Shown here in pieces: positions 6,017 to 6,334 of a stretch of DNA of 6,334 bases. Each line of letters begins with the position of its first letter. Positions within the stretch are counted from its first letter, which is position 1. The stretch lies in assembly GCA_027005175.1 (NCBI GenBank), contig JALTMC010000227.1:1-6334 (forward strand). The letters run 5' to 3'. Source of the stretch: Myxococcales bacterium (GTDB lineage: Bacteria > Myxococcota_C > UBA6777). The notes under the pieces are model-generated. The model had not been told where the DNA came from. It was given only the letters and a program-made list of their open reading frames with translations, and made no database searches. The position numbers were made by a program, and so were the translations under genes.

Positions 6017-6090
6017 GTCGCAGGTGGGATTTGAACCCACAACCTTCAGCTCCTCGGGCTGATGCCTCTGCCAAATTGGGCCACTGCGAC
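6017..6090 (-). tRNA. tRNA with anticodon GAG (leucine codons CUU/CUC), short variable loop
   Basis: This 74-base cloverleaf has a 7-bp acceptor (GTCGCAG with CTGCGAC), a 3-bp D-stem, a 5-bp anticodon stem (TCAGC with GCTGA), a five-base variable loop (AGGTT) and a 5-bp T-stem with loop TTCAAAT. The anticodon loop is CCGAGGA, giving GAG, with C instead of the near-universal T at position 33. The base after the acceptor (6016) gives discriminator A73, as leucine tRNAs need, and CCA is not encoded. The D-arm resembles leucine tRNAs (AATT-GG-AGA pattern, non-pairing 13/22, A15 with T48). The missing long variable arm is unusual for bacterial tRNA-Leu. Another amino acid cannot be fully excluded. 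Confidence 0.8.
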
Positions 6091-6113
6091 AAAAATACTT
6101 CAAGGTCTTGAGT

Positions 6114-6187
6114 GCTGAAGGAGGGTTTCGAACCCTCAACCTCCTGGTTCTAAGCCAGACGCCTCTGCCAAATTGGGCTACTTCAGC
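6114..6187 (-). tRNA. tRNA with anticodon UAG (leucine codons CUA/CUG), short variable loop
   Basis: This 74-base cloverleaf has acceptor GCTGAAG/CTTCAGC, an anticodon stem TCTGG/CCAGG (one T-G pair), loop CTTAGAA with normal T33, a five-base variable loop AGGTT and T-stem GAGGG/CCCTC. The discriminator base is A (6113) and CCA is not encoded. An 18-base D-arm stretch (6161-6178) is identical to that of the neighbouring tRNA (6064-6081), and the variable loops are identical too, so the pair arose by duplication with later change in the acceptor and anticodon arms. The anticodon reads CUA and CUG, not the UAG stop codon. The 3' end of the right-edge gene lies 16 bases upstream. Confidence 0.85.
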
Positions 6188-6203
6188 GATACATAATTTA
6201 CGT

Positions 6204-6334
6204 TCAGCGTTCTAGTGCTACAACGAGACTTTGAGCGATGGTTCCGTGTTGGCCTGCGCCGCCGATATGACGCCCCGCACGAAAGTACGGGTCTGCGAGG
6301 CAACATGATATAGTCATGGGGTAAGTCCCAAGGG
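6204..6334 (-). CDS. 3' end of an unidentified gene entering from the right edge
   Basis: A minus-strand frame is open from the right edge to a TGA at 6204-6206 and gives 42 C-terminal residues. It reads like real protein: a Cys-Cys pair after M-T-I-S, then D-P-Y-F-R-A-G-R-H, a G-G-A-G-Q-H-G loop, and an A-Q-S-L-V-V-A-L-E-R end that looks helical. The other minus-strand frames look less protein-like. I cannot name the family from this piece. It lies directly ahead of the tRNA pair on the same strand, so all three may share a transcript. Confidence 0.5.
   Translation of the reverse strand, partial: LGTYPMTISCCLADPYFRAGRHIGGAGQHGTIAQSLVVALER

Noticed and set aside
5842-6139. Two minus-strand ORFs of 66-67 codons
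   Set aside because: They cross the tRNA and tRNA-like sequence; their apparent similarity to other database ORFs would come from T-arm sequence.
6017-6187. CUN codon reassignment, or a UAG suppressor tRNA
   Set aside because: The anticodon UAG reads CUA/CUG, not the UAG stop, and CUN codons occur at conserved leucine positions in the thioredoxin and acyl-CoA dehydrogenase genes.
6274-6334. Group I intron-like GATATAGTC and a GAAA-loop hairpin near the right edge
   Set aside because: No matching R element or P7 pairing was found, the hairpin has a mismatch on the plus strand, and the stretch is better explained as the 3' end of a minus-strand gene.

Overview
The window reads as a piece of a bacterial chromosome of intermediate base composition. 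The gene families are a UbiA-type prenyltransferase, a beta-keto acid cleavage enzyme, an acyl-CoA dehydrogenase and a periplasmic serine hydrolase. Together with a likely selenocysteine gene they fit a Gram-negative heterotroph, perhaps of the old deltaproteobacterial or myxobacterial kind. That placement is an impression, not a result. No phage, transposon or CRISPR genes are visible.

Left block (1-2034, minus strand). A UbiA-family membrane prenyltransferase with a GTG start lies just upstream of a secreted serine hydrolase of the beta-lactamase/penicillin-binding fold, which runs off the left edge. The two are probably co-transcribed. A divergent intergenic region of about 170 bp (2035-2202) separates this pair from the plus-strand genes.

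Middle block (2203-5752, plus strand). Six closely spaced genes look like one operon or two adjoining ones: a BKACE/Kce-like enzyme, an acyl-CoA dehydrogenase, an unrecognised 151-residue protein, a small thioredoxin, a tiny membrane peptide and a DUF302 protein. The first two suit acyl-CoA or keto-acid catabolism. The tiny gene is the most striking item. It overlaps the thioredoxin stop by four bases (ATGA) and encodes one membrane helix followed by an in-frame UGA. The frame then continues to a TAA that sits just ahead of the DUF302 ribosome binding site. Directly after the UGA is a hairpin with the spacing and GG-containing apical loop expected of a bacterial SECIS element. I read this as a 52-residue selenoprotein with Sec28 and Cys33, forming a possible redox module with the thioredoxin and DUF302.

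Right block (5753-6334). A convergent gap holds a hairpin and a short copy of a tRNA 3' end. Two tandem minus-strand tRNA genes follow. They carry leucine anticodons (GAG and UAG) but have short, class I variable loops, which is unusual for bacterial tRNA-Leu. Sixteen bases upstream of the tRNA pair is the 3' end of an unidentified minus-strand gene that enters from the right edge.
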